From Thinopyrum elongatum (lineage: Eukaryota > Streptophyta > Magnoliopsida > Poales > Poaceae), in assembly GCA_011799875.1 (NCBI GenBank), contig JAAAXO010000143.1, forward strand, positions 1-64,000: 64,000 nt of DNA, read 5' to 3'. Below, one piece after another: positions 41,613 through 51,303 of this stretch; the stretch's first letter is position 1; each line of letters opens with the position of its first letter. The notes under the pieces were generated by a model. That model ran no database searches and was not told the origin of the DNA. It worked only from the letters and a program-made list of their open reading frames with translations. The position numbers and the translations under genes were made by a program.

Positions 41613-42413
41613 TGGATAGGTTCTCGAAAATGGCACACTTTATACCATGTCATAAAAGCGATGATGCTGCTAATGTTGCTGATTTGTTCTTTCGTGAAAT
41701 TATTCGCTTGCATGGTGTGCCAAATACTATTGTTTCAGATCGTGATACCAAATTTCTTAGCCACTTTTGGAGATGTTTATGGGCTAAGTTGGGGACTAAA
41801 CTGCTTTTTAGTACTACTTGTCACCCCCAAACTGATGGACAAACTGAAGTAGTCAATAGAACTTTGTCTACTATGCTTAGGGCTGTTTTGAAGAATAACA
41901 AGAAAATGTGGGAAGAATGCTTGCCTCATATTGAATTTGCTTATAATCGTTCGTTGCATTCTACTACTAAGATGTGCCCTTTTGAAATTGTATATGGTTT
42001 CCTACCTCGTGCACCTATTGATTTGTTGCCTCTTCCATCTTCGGAGAAGGTTAATTTTGATGCTAAACAACGTGCTGAATTGATCTTAAAAATGCATGAG
42101 TTAACTAAGGAGAACATTGAGCGTATGAATGCAAAATATAAACTTGCTGGAGATAAGGGTAGAAAACATGTTGTGTTTGCACCTGGAGATCTTGTTTGGT
42201 TACATTTGCGTAAGGATAGATTTCCTGATTTGCGCAAATCAAAGCTAATGCCACGTGCTGATGGTCCTTTTAAGGTGTTAGAGAAAATAAATGATAATGC
42301 ATATAAACTTGAGCTGCCTGCAGATTTTGGGGTTAGTCCCACTTTTAACATTGCAGATCTGAAGCCTTATTTGGGTGAGGAAGATGAGCTTCCATCGAGG
42401 ACGACTTCATTTC

Positions 42414-42426
42414 AAGAAGGGGAGGA
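42414..42426 (+). promoter_or_regulatory. CRW polypurine tract
   Basis: AAGAAGGGGAGGA immediately before the 3' LTR; the expected primer for plus-strand cDNA. It is simultaneously coding (QEGED). The same tract precedes the other CRW and Quinta 3' LTRs. Confidence 0.75.
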
Positions 42427-42957
42427 TGATGAGGACATCAATACCATTGTTACACCCACAGCCCCTGCTTCTATACATACTGGACCAATTACTAGAGCTC
42501 GCGCACGTCAATTAAAATATCAGGTACTTTCGTTTCTTGGTAATGATTCTAAAGTTCATGAGAATATGATGCTGCCTAAATTGGATACATTTGTTTTGCT
42601 TACAAATGAAGGGCCTAGCTTGGACAAGAAAGAGGAACCTTGGAGCAAGTTCAAGCATGGAGATGATGGCATGCACAAGGGGAACAAGAACGGAGTTACA
42701 AGTGATGATTTCAGGACTTTGAAGCCACCATAATGAGTGCAGGAAGCCTTGGACGAAATATACAAGATGTCACTTCATAAATTTCGTCCAGAGGCTATTA
42801 TAGGTGTTGCGTCACCTTATTATTGGGCCAGGCCCATGTAATTTCGAAATACTTGAGTATAGGCTATTTTTAGAGTCCGTATGTGTGGGGAAACAAGAGA
42901 TAGGGTTGGTTTCGGACCCCTCCTTCAAGGGCCACGAAATCCCCCCCTCTTCCTCCA

Positions 42958-42963
42958 TATATA
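42958..42963 (+). promoter_or_regulatory. TATA box of the CRW LTR
   Basis: TATATA in CTCCATATATACAGCCC, present in every complete CRW U3. Transcription should start roughly 30 bp downstream, near GGCACCGTTTAGACTTTGGG, which is where the chimeric LTRs switch family. Confidence 0.65.
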
Positions 42964-43089
42964 CAGCCCTTAGGGCACCGTTTAGACTTTGGGTTTTGTT
43001 TAGATTAAAAGTTCGCCATAGCTGCAACTTCGCGTACTTCGTTTGTGTTCAACGACCAGACCAAGACATCACAGAACCCCACCTTGATC

Positions 43090-43095
43090 AATAAA
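43090..43095 (+). terminator. AATAAA polyadenylation signal in CRW LTR
   Basis: AATAAA in GATCAATAAAGCTTTC, downstream of the predicted start, as expected for R-region 3' end formation. Quinta-type R-U5 has TATCAATACTTC at this position and lacks the signal. Confidence 0.55.
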
Positions 43096-43353
43096 GCTTT
43101 CATCTTATATTCGCAATATCCAGATTGCAAATCTTAGTTTCTTGCTTGTTCTTCGTTTGCTTGCAGGAGATAGACCCTCGTGGTCAGGTTGATTGTGCTC
43201 CGGCGTGGTCAATAACCTCTCGGAGTTGGTTTAGCGATTGCTAAGGCGCAACGTCCTCGCACGTTCGTAGTCGGATCGTCAAAGTCTACTCCACCAAAAA
43301 CGATAGCTATCATCTCATCGAAAGATCGGGACACCCTCGCCTCTATCAGCCAG

Positions 43354-44647
43354 GCGCGCCTTGGTGGGTTGTGCCCACCTCGGCCGCCTCCCGCACCGCC
43401 TCTTTCCTCTATAAATACCCCGAAAATCCAAAAACCCGAGGGGAGTCGACGAAACACAATTCCAGCCACCGCAAGTTCCAGAAACCACAGATCCAATCTA
43501 GACACCATCACGGAGGGGTTCATCATCCTCATTGGTGCCTCTCCGATGATGCGTGAGTAGTTCATTGTAGACCTACGGGTCCGTAGTTAGTAGCTAGATG
43601 GCTTCCTCTCTTTCCTTTGATTCTCAATATAATGGTCTCTTGGAGATCTATTTGATGTAACTCTTTTTGCGGCGTGTTTGTTGGGATCCGATGAACTTTG
43701 AGTTTATGATCAGATCTGTATTTTTATCCATGAAAGTTATTTGAGTTTCTTTGATCTCTTATATGCATGATTACTTATAGCCTCGTATTTCTTCTTCGAA
43801 TCTTTGGTTTAGTTAGGCCAACTAGATCAATTTTTCTTGCCATGGGAAGAGGTGCTTTGTGATGGCTTCGATCTTACGGTGCTCAATCCCAGTGACAGAA
43901 GGGGAAATGACACGTATGTATCGTTGCTATTAAGGATAACAAGGTGGGGTCTATTCCTACATGAATAGATCTTGTCTACATCATGTCATCGTTCTTATTG
44001 CATTACTCCGTTTCTCCATGAACTTAATACACTAGATGCATGCTGGATAGCGTTCGATGTGTGGAGTAATAGTAGTAGATGCAGGCATGAGTCGGTCTAC
44101 TAATCTTGGACGTGATGCCTATATAATAATGATCATTGCCTGGATATCATCATAATTATTTGAAGTTCTATCAATTGCCCAACAGTAATTTGTTTACCCA
44201 ACGTATGCTATTTTTCTCGAGAGAAGCCACTAGTGAAATCTACGGCCCCCAGGTCTCTTCTTTATCATATTTGCCTTCGAGATCTATTTTTATTTGCTTT
44301 TATTTTCAGATCTATATTTCTAAAAACCCAAAAATACCTTGCTGCACCTTTTTGCCATTTATTTTATTTCGCGTTTATTCGAGATCTATTTATCCAATCT
44401 ATCGTATTTTTTCTCCCGTCCACGTGACAATTTCTGGCACCGTTACCCGAAAGGGATTGACAATCCCTTTAACACGTCGGGTTGCAAGTATTTGTTCTTT
44501 ATGTGTAGGTACCGTTTACATTGTGTTGCTTGGTTCTCCTACTGGTTTGATAACCTTCATCTCATCACCGAGGGAAATACCTACCGTAGCTGTGCTGCAT
44601 CATCCCTTCCTCTTTGGGGAAATACCAACGTAGTTCAAGCCGCATCA
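43354..44647 (+). repeat. Ty3-gypsy LTR (TGATACGTCTCC type), 3' segment
   Basis: Continuation of the LTR begun at 30979, ending GCATCA at 44647 (terminal TGAT...ATCA). It contains CTCTATAAATACCCC (TATA-like, about 43409) and stretches typical of this LTR class (GATGCATGCTGGATAGCG, GGAGTAATAGTAGTAGATGC). Confidence 0.8.
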
Positions 44648-44658
44648 AAAGGAATTTC

Positions 44659-44676
44659 TGGCGCCGTTGTCGGGGA
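44659..44676 (+). promoter_or_regulatory. tRNA-Asp-type primer binding site
   Basis: TGGCGCCGTTGTCGGGGA, 11 bp after the LTR, is complementary (one mismatch) to the 3' end of plant tRNA-Asp. This is the usual PBS of the large Triticeae gypsy elements with this LTR. Confidence 0.75.
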
Positions 44677-44854
44677 GACATCATCAACATCTATCAGGTT
44701 CCTAATCACAAATCTCATCTCCTTACAATTTACAATATTCGCCATTTGCCTCTCGTTTTCATCTCCCCCATTTCACAAAAAATTGCCGCTTTATTCGCCC
44801 CTTCTTTGTTTGTCGTTTTCTAGTCAGATCTCTTATTTGCTTGAACTTGTCACC

Positions 44855-45214
44855 ATGAGTGACTTTGGTATGGCAGAAACAGATGATGGCCTAACTCCTA
44901 GAATTGGACGATCTGGCAATCTGGATGCTAAAACTTTTGTTTTGGGCAAGGGAATGTTATGGGAAAAGAACATATCCAAGAATTTTTCAATTGTGTTGGA
45001 AATTTAAGTCTTTATGATGCTCCTATACTTAAAAGGACTAAATCTTATGCGGAAGCTATTTCAGCACTAGTTCTGAAACTTGAAAATAAATTTATCCGTA
45101 CCCATCCTACCTTGCAAAGATTGTTTTATGAGCTACCCGTTATAAAGAATCCAAAAGCTAAAAAGTTGGCCACCCTTATTCTTATGAATGAATTTGACTA
45201 CATAATACGGGAAG
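44855..45214 (+). pseudogene. Gag N-terminus of the TGATACGTC gypsy element
   Basis: ATG at 44855 (MSDFGMAETDDGL), then a frame change near 44955, after which the second frame reads KEHIQEFFNCVGNLSLYDAP ... THPTLQRLFYELP. This resembles the start of gag in wheat gypsy elements by memory. It is cut at 45214 by insertion of the gag-only element at 45215. The remainder is not in the window. Confidence 0.6.
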
Positions 45215-46271
45215 TGATGCGGAGCATCCTACGAACATCACCATGTCAAGAGTCCGTCTGGCGAGTGACACGTGCGACATCTACTTCACATACCCAAAGG
45301 TGAATCATCTCCTTTACACGTGCTCACTTGACCCCTTTGAGGATGGTATACTACTTGACACTCCACTCGTGTGCATGCATAGGTATTGCCGGAGCTTCAC
45401 GGATGTCGAGGAGGAGTGCAAGTGCCAAGGAACAACTACACCATCCGCGAGGGAAGCATGGAAGCAAAGACGGAAGAAGACGGAGCTGTTGAATGCTACA
45501 GCGGCCGGACATCCGGGCGAGAGGCCGAACATCCGGCGCCTGGACAGCCACGCAGGAGCTGCCCCAACGGACGGCCAACAGCATCAGCGGACGGACATCC
45601 GGCGCCTCAGCAACGCCCGGACATCCGGCACCCGTCCCGGAAATCCGGCAGTGACGTATCCAGAGAGCAACCGAAGTGCCACTTCAACCCGGACATCCGG
45701 CCGAGACCCCAGACATCCAGCTCGTCCCTAAGCCCCGGACATCCGGCCCCCAGCCCGGACGTCCGGCACCTGCACGTGCCTAACCGGGCCAGAGGTCCAT
45801 GTATCCTCTCCCACTTACCCCTTCGTGGCTAAGACTATATATACTCCTCCCCCACCTCATTTCTAGGGTTAGCAAATAGGATAGCTCATTTGTATGTGAG
45901 TTTTGCTCCTACCTTCCTCTACTCTTGAGAGAGAGAGAGACCACCACTCCCATGGAGTTCAAGACCTCCATGTGAGAAGATCCTGCGGGATATACATCGT
46001 CAAGGCCCCTCACGGGAAAATCCATCTAGGATATCATCAAGACCTCCTCATGGAGATGAACTTTACCTTGTATCTTTCCTTTTGTTGTTCATGTACCTTG
46101 TGGATCTTGTGTGTTTGATTGTCTAGTGGATGTGTGATTGGACTTATTCTTGAGTGTTTCCCCTTGTGATTTCTCTCCGTTCATCCCCTTGTTCATTGTG
46201 TTCTTCGTGTTCTTCGAGGGAATCCACTCCAATCGTGAAAGATCGGCCTACACCGGGTTAGCCCCGTATCA
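45215..46271 (+). repeat. LTR-a of the gag-only element
   Basis: 1057 bp. U3 contains about ten GGACATCCGG-type motifs (45508-45775), followed by TATATATA at 45836-45843, a GA run at about 45930, and an R-U5 rich in TTGTG...TTCTTCG. It is followed by PBS-like TGGTATCATGAGCCAC at 46274. Confidence 0.75.
45836..45843 (+). promoter_or_regulatory. TATA box of LTR-a
   Basis: TATATATA in AAGACTATATATACTCC, just downstream of the palindrome-rich part of U3. Confidence 0.6.
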
Positions 46272-47295
46272 TATGGTATCATGAGCCACGTTTATCACGA
46301 ATTTGGAGTCTTCCCCCTCCGTTTCTAGCCTTCTTTTGCTTGATTTCATCCTAAATTTCAAAAATCCCCACCAAAAATAGCCCCCAATATTTTTTGTGAT
46401 TTGTTGGTTTGATGATGTTTTGTTGATTTTGATCCATGGATTTGCTTGGTTTCAAGTGAATCTAGCTTTCCCCCATCTTTCTCCCCATTTCCATCCACGA
46501 AATCCGTCAAAATTTTCCCCCGAAATCATCAATTTCCGCCCCAAATCGAGTTTCAAAGTCCAAATCCTGATCTAGAATCGTCGGGCCGGACATCCGGGCC
46601 TTCGGCCAGACATTCGGGCCCCAAGCTGGACATCTGGCTCCTGGAGCATGAAATCTGCACGGTTCTGGACATCAGCCCCCGGATATCCGGCCCCCACCCC
46701 CGGATGTCCGACCCCTGGGATTTCAGCCTCCCGTGTTTTACCGTTTTGACCATAACTAATTAATCCGGAGTCCGGTTTTGACGTTCTTTAGCTCGTTTTG
46801 AAGCTATTGACATCCCCCATTCCACAAAAATACTACCACCTTCATTTGACTTCATCAAATTTTTGGAAGTTGGCATCTTTGCCTAGGGCTTCCACCATAT
46901 CGTCCGCAATACCACCATAGACTTCCGCAACCTAACCCATTTTGTTCCCCATTGCATTTGAGGTTGTTTGAGTTGTGGCTTGTGTCTCCTAAGGTGTTTC
47001 GGCTACTTAGGGATTGTGCTTTCAACTCCGACACCATCTATAGTCCACCATACACTTCCGCCACGTTAACCCATTTTGACTGGGTTTCCACCAATACTTC
47101 CACAACCACCACCGCTTTTCCACTACCACCATTTTGACATTCGACGTTTGAGATTTTGAGTTCACGGTTTTTCTGTTTCCTAAGGTGTTTCAGCTAATTA
47201 GGAACGGTTTGACATCGAGAACACCGCCACTCATCATCGCCACGAGGTCGTCATCGTACATAAGGACGGTAACCTCGACGACACCATTGTATATT
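46272..47295 (+). other. Leader a, first part
   Basis: PBS TGGTATCATGAGCCAC (46274-46289), then further GGACATCCGG-type motifs (46585-46720) and AT-rich leader also found in leader b (TCGGCTACTTAGGGA...). It ends at the 9-bp target TTGTATATT where the Mutator-like element is inserted. Confidence 0.7.
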
Positions 47296-48478
47296 GAGAG
47301 AATTCCTTATTTGGCCCTTTCTTAAATTTTGCTTCTCTTTTTGGCCCTCAAAAATATTTTTCCCCCTTTTTGACACTCAAATTTTATTTTGTTCCCTCCA
47401 TGACACTTCAGTCAGTTTTGGCACATAAAATTGTTAAGTCTAACGTGAAAATACCATCTTACCCCTGGTGTATTATGTGACCAAAATTATTTTCAAGTCA
47501 AAAGAAGCGGTAATGTGATATGTTTTGTCTTGTTGACTACAGGAGCAGATAAAAAAAACTAGTATTTTAGCACCGCGTAACGGATATGAATCAAGGCATA
47601 CTCAAGTTCATATATCATATCTTCGGATCCCTCGGCGTGGCCAGTGGCCGCGGAGACAGAGTCCGCGTTCGGCGCTGCTCCCCAATGTCTCTACGTCAAG
47701 AACTCGGCTTCCAGGATCCACAGGTGAGCAGCTCGTCTTGAAGCCTCCACAGACCCACACACACTAAAAGAACACCAGTGGCTAGCGCGCACACCCTGCG
47801 CAGCGGCAGCACACATCACGCACGCACGTGGTAGGCCGACAGCACACACACCCAGCGGGAGGAGCAACACACACACAAGCACACATCACGTAACATGTAT
47901 GCACGGCACGCCGCAGCACACAGACTAGCACACATCACACACGCACACGGAACTACACGCGTTGCATGTAGCGCAACAACATGCACGATGACGAGCATGA
48001 AGGCCACCTGGTGCGTGGCGGGTCAAGTGGAGGCGTAGTGCGTGCTGCCTCCCAAGCCAGGCTCCTCGGCCTTTCCTCCATGGCCGCCCGAGGCCACGCT
48101 GCGCCGCTGTCCACCCGCAATCCGCAGCAACAACATCGGTCTTGCAGTTAAAAAAAACATCGGTCTTGCCCTCCGATATATCGCACTATCACTCTCTCAG
48201 CCTCGCGCCGCCGCCACTATTTGCCTCGTACAACTACCGCCGTAGTTCGGATGGAGTCTAGAGAGAAGGTGCGTTGGAGATTTTTCTTTTTACCAGTGAG
48301 CTCAAGCAGGGGTAAAAATGACCTTTCATGTTGCACTTTACGGTGTTAGTGGCCAAAACTGACAGAAGTGTCATGGAGGGAACAAAATAAAATTTAAGTG
48401 TAAAAAAAAGGAAAAAATATTTTTGAGGGCCGAAAAGGGAAGCAAAATTTAAGAAAGGGCCAAATAAGGAATTCTCTC
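47296..48478. mobile_element. Non-autonomous Mutator-like element (9-bp TSD)
   Basis: 1183 bp with terminal inverted repeats of roughly 180 bp (GAGAGAATTCCTTATTTGGC at the left; its complement at the right). It is flanked by TTGTATATT (47287-47295 and 48479-48487). The corresponding empty site, with a single TTGTATATT, is in leader b at 52264-52272. A 9-bp TSD and long TIRs indicate the Mutator superfamily. No transposase ORF. The interior (47600-48250) is GC-rich, with an exon-like stretch ending CCACAG|GTGAGC near 47724, so captured host sequence (Pack-MULE) is possible. Confidence 0.88.
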
Positions 48479-49343
48479 TTGTATATTCCCCTTGCAATTG
48501 CATTGATAACCCCTAGCCCATTTTGCGTCACTTGCCTATCGAGACTAGCCATTGAGTATTGCCAGCAACGTTACTTGTGCACATTAGTGATCATCGATCC
48601 GCCCTTCCATTGCATATATACCATATCATCTTGGTATCATCATATCATCTCATGTGTCACAAGATTGTTCCCGCATATACACAATTGCTATCTTGGTTTG
48701 TGCATAGTGGCCTTACAAAAAAAAAGAATAAGCTTTTAAGCAAAGAAAAAGAGTGAACAAAGAGCTTGTAAGCAAGTGCCATAGCATCATACCACATTGC
48801 ATATAAGATTGTCATATACGATCATCTTGGATCATCTTGAAAGAATCACCGGGAACCATACATACATAGCATACTTGGGATAGAAAGTTGATACATTTTG
48901 CATCTTATAGGTTGTGCACAAGTGTCGTATCCGCCTATTGAGCAATCGTGCTAGCGTCTCTCTTGAGTTGTGCAACACGAGCGTTTTCCGTGGACTCCAC
49001 ATTTTGTGCTCATTCCTTGGTTGCACGACCCCATTTATCTATCCGTGTGTGCGTTTCTGTGTGCCATTCATTGCTATTGGTCTACTTGTTTCACTTGCGA
49101 ATTTGTGAATATCTTTCAACATTATTGACTCTTGCTAACATTTTGCATCAAATTTTTTGTTCCACTATCCTCACCGAGCCACTCCATAAGCTTTACTTTG
49201 TAGGTGTGAGTGAGCAAGTCCGGTACCAATTCCACTATTCTTTCATTTCACATTGAGTGAAACAGGATACATCCTCAACTTTGGGAAAAGGTAGCTTGGT
49301 ATTGTTTATCGCATTTCCTACTCACCTCTACTCGAGTCTTGTG
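48479..49343 (+). other. Leader a, second part
   Basis: AT-rich leader matching leader b (TTGCATTGATAACCCCTAG, AGCAATCGTGCTAGCGTCTC, TTGCACGACCCC). No gene is seen before the gag ATG at 49344. Confidence 0.65.
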
Positions 49344-50329
49344 ATGGATAGGCAAAGCACACCTCTTTCGGTTTACAACAACAACGACAAGTTCGATGCC
49401 ACGAAAAACAACTTGGACGCCAAGATGGATGCTCAAATGGAGGAGATCAAAGCCCTCATCTAGTCCTACAAGCGGTCTTCCTCATCTTCGAGAAGACACT
49501 CAAGAGCACATGCCTCCGAGCTACCATCTCCGGCAAGATCACATCGGCATCGACACCACCACCGACAAGAACGTGAAGGTCAAGAGCTCAACACCAACAA
49601 CCGCTCAACGACTTCACCATCTCCCTTGGCATCTTCGCCAAGCGACTTCAAGGCATCTTCGCCTACGGACATACGGCATCTTTGCCAACAAGCACCCCAA
49701 GACTACGCTCAAGAGAAGCTCCCCAAGCTCAAGTCCGCGACTTCCACGAGCTACTACGACCTCGACACCGAGTCACCGACCATAAGATTCCTTTCTATGG
49801 GACTCAAGAACCCGAGGAGTATCTCGAGTGGGAGCGCCTGATGGACGACTACATCAAGCTACATCAAGTTCCTCCCGAAGATCAAGTGAAGTGCGCCACA
49901 ACGAACTTCCACGACTACGCGTCGGCTTGGTGGCTTCACACACCTTCGGAAAGCTACGACATGAGTTGGCCCAAGACGAAGAGAGCTTTGCGGCGAGAGT
50001 TCGCGCCTCCAACCTACACAGAACAACTTCTACGCCAATTGGAGAACACCATCCAAGGATCCAAGTCCATCAACGCGTACTTCAAGGAGATGAAGAATGC
50101 CTTGCGACGAGCCGGCATGGACGACCGCATTTCGATGAAGTTCCACTTCATGATGGGATTGCACAACGACATCTCCAAGACTATCTTCCTCGAGAACTAC
50201 AAGTCCCTCGACGACAACTACATTGGAGCTCTCAAGGCGGAACAAGAACTCATGAAGGCTAAGGCTTATCCACCCGAAGCACACTTCTTGAAGACCAAGC
50301 TCCAAGACGGCAAGCATGAGGATAGTTGA
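49344..50329 (+). pseudogene. Decayed Retrotrans_gag protein of the gag-only element
   Basis: ATG at 49344 (MDRQSTPLSVYNNN). A TAG at 49461-49463 interrupts a Ser/His/Arg-rich N-terminal region. The same frame then continues to about 49785, where the frame shifts into the capsid core (FYGTQEPEEYLEWERLMDDY, CATTNFHDYASAWW, GSKSINAYFKEMKNALRRAG, FHFMMGLHNDISKTI). It ends at EDS with a TGA (50327-50329) that is the first three bases of LTR-b. No CCHC knuckle, protease or RT follows. With one stop and one frameshift it is non-functional as it stands. Confidence 0.75.
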
Positions 50330-51303
50330 TGCGGAGCATCCTACGATCATCCCCATGTTCACTTCGACCACTCCCCATGACCCAAGGATACATAAGACGA
50401 GACCTCAACTACATGCCATTGGACACAAGGTGAACTCGCTCCTCTCTGAACCATCACTTTCCACATGTGAGACATGGCTACTACCTCAAATATATGTGCT
50501 ATGCATGACCAGGAACAAAGAGGAAGACCATGGACAAGACGGCGAGGACACCAAGCTTGAGGGACGAGAAGAAGAGCTGCAAGTGGAGCTACAGCCACCG
50601 GATGTCCGACCAGGACCGGACGACCGGCAACTCCCAGCGACCGGACGTCCGGCCTCCATCGGACGACCGGCACCTACAAGCCCGAGCCAAATCAGTGGAC
50701 GTCCGGCCACTACCGGACGACCGGCGACCGGACGACCGCTCCACCACCGGACGTCCGGTGACACCGCATCCAAACCGAATTAGCGGAAGTCCGACGACTA
50801 CCGGACGTCCGGACTCCCGCGAGCGACCGGACGTCCGGTACCCAGCGGACGTCCGCTGCCTGTGTGTGCACCGCGTGTTGGGCTGAGGCCCGTGTACCCC
50901 TTCGCCCACTTAGACTATATATACTCTTTCCCCTCCCTCTAGCCAAGGTTAGCGAAGTGATAGCTCATTTGAGAGATAGAGCTTTGCTCATCCATCCGGA
51001 TCTGCTCCTCCGAGAGAGACCGTGCCTCTTCGAAGAAGATCCACCTGGATTCAAGACCCCTAACGGGAAGAACTCAAGGCCTCCTCATGGAGATGAACTA
51101 CTTACCTTTGTATCGTCCCTTGTTGATCGTGGATCGTGACTCTCTTTGTGTTTCGAGGATCTAGTGCATGTGTAATCAAATCTTGTTGGTTTGAGTGATT
51201 CTCTCGTGTTTCCCCTTGTGTTTTCTCCTCGTGTTCTTCGTGTTCATCGCGGGATCCGCTCCTTTCGTGAAAGATCGGGCATCTAGGGTTCTGCCCTACA
51301 TCA
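50327..51303 (+). repeat. LTR-b of the gag-only element
   Basis: 977 bp. U3 holds a dense array of CCGGACGTCCGG-type palindromes and the related CCGGACGACCGG (50596-50860), then TATATATA at 50916-50923. It ends CTACATCA at 51303 and is followed by PBS TGGATCAGAGCCAC at 51307. It is clearly diverged from LTR-a, in which most motifs read GGACATCC. Confidence 0.75.
50916..50923 (+). promoter_or_regulatory. TATA box of LTR-b
   Basis: TATATATA in TTAGACTATATATACTC, about 55 bp after the last GGACGTCC motif. Confidence 0.6.

Larger units (their letters stand above)
38545..42733 (+). pseudogene. CRW pol (connector, RT, RNase H, integrase) split by a solo LTR
   Basis: The coding picks up in the protease-RT connector ([11 protein letters not shown]) and stays open through RT ([26 protein letters not shown] at about 39430-39455), RNase H ([13 protein letters not shown], about 39865) and the integrase HHCC region (about 40430-40540) to DSIFVVVD at 40690. 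There the solo LTR 40691-41612 is inserted. Integrase resumes at 41618 ([25 protein letters not shown]), passes [10 protein letters not shown] and the polypurine tract, and ends in the LTR-encoded tail with [10 protein letters not shown]. Without the solo LTR and one TSD the frame would be continuous. Gag-nucleocapsid and protease active site are missing. Confidence 0.88.
31271..43348 (+). mobile_element. CRW composite insertion with TSD GCCAG
   Basis: The outer LTRs (31271-32198 and 42427-43348) are flanked by GCCAG (31266-31270 and 43349-43353). In the same orientation lie leader, gag (33321-34397) and pol (38545-40690 and 41618-42426). Between gag and pol is 34398-38544, made of rearranged opposite-strand CRW pieces, a 282-bp orphan segment and a chimeric LTR. 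A solo LTR (40691-41612, TSD TGGAT) splits integrase. The two outer LTRs belong to different LTR subfamilies, so the composite is not a simple single-RNA copy. Confidence 0.85.
42427..43348 (+). repeat. CRW 3' LTR (H-type) of the GCCAG composite
   Basis: 922 bp. It encodes the end of the polyprotein (stop at 42731-42733), then TATA, R with AATAAA, U5 and terminal CTCTATCA. Its H-type markers (PASIH, DSKVH, GMHKG) differ from the R-type 5' LTR at 31271. Confidence 0.88.

Noticed and set aside
45351..45832. Pro/Arg/Gly-rich ORFs on both strands over the LTR-a palindrome array (and over 50486-50946)
   Set aside because: Open frames on both strands follow from the GC-rich palindromic repeat CCGGACATCCGG; no conserved product is visible.
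47691..48007. Cys/Val/Ala-rich antisense ORFs in the Mutator-like element
   Set aside because: They mirror a CA/CG-rich low-complexity stretch (ACACACGC...) and lack any recognisable domain.
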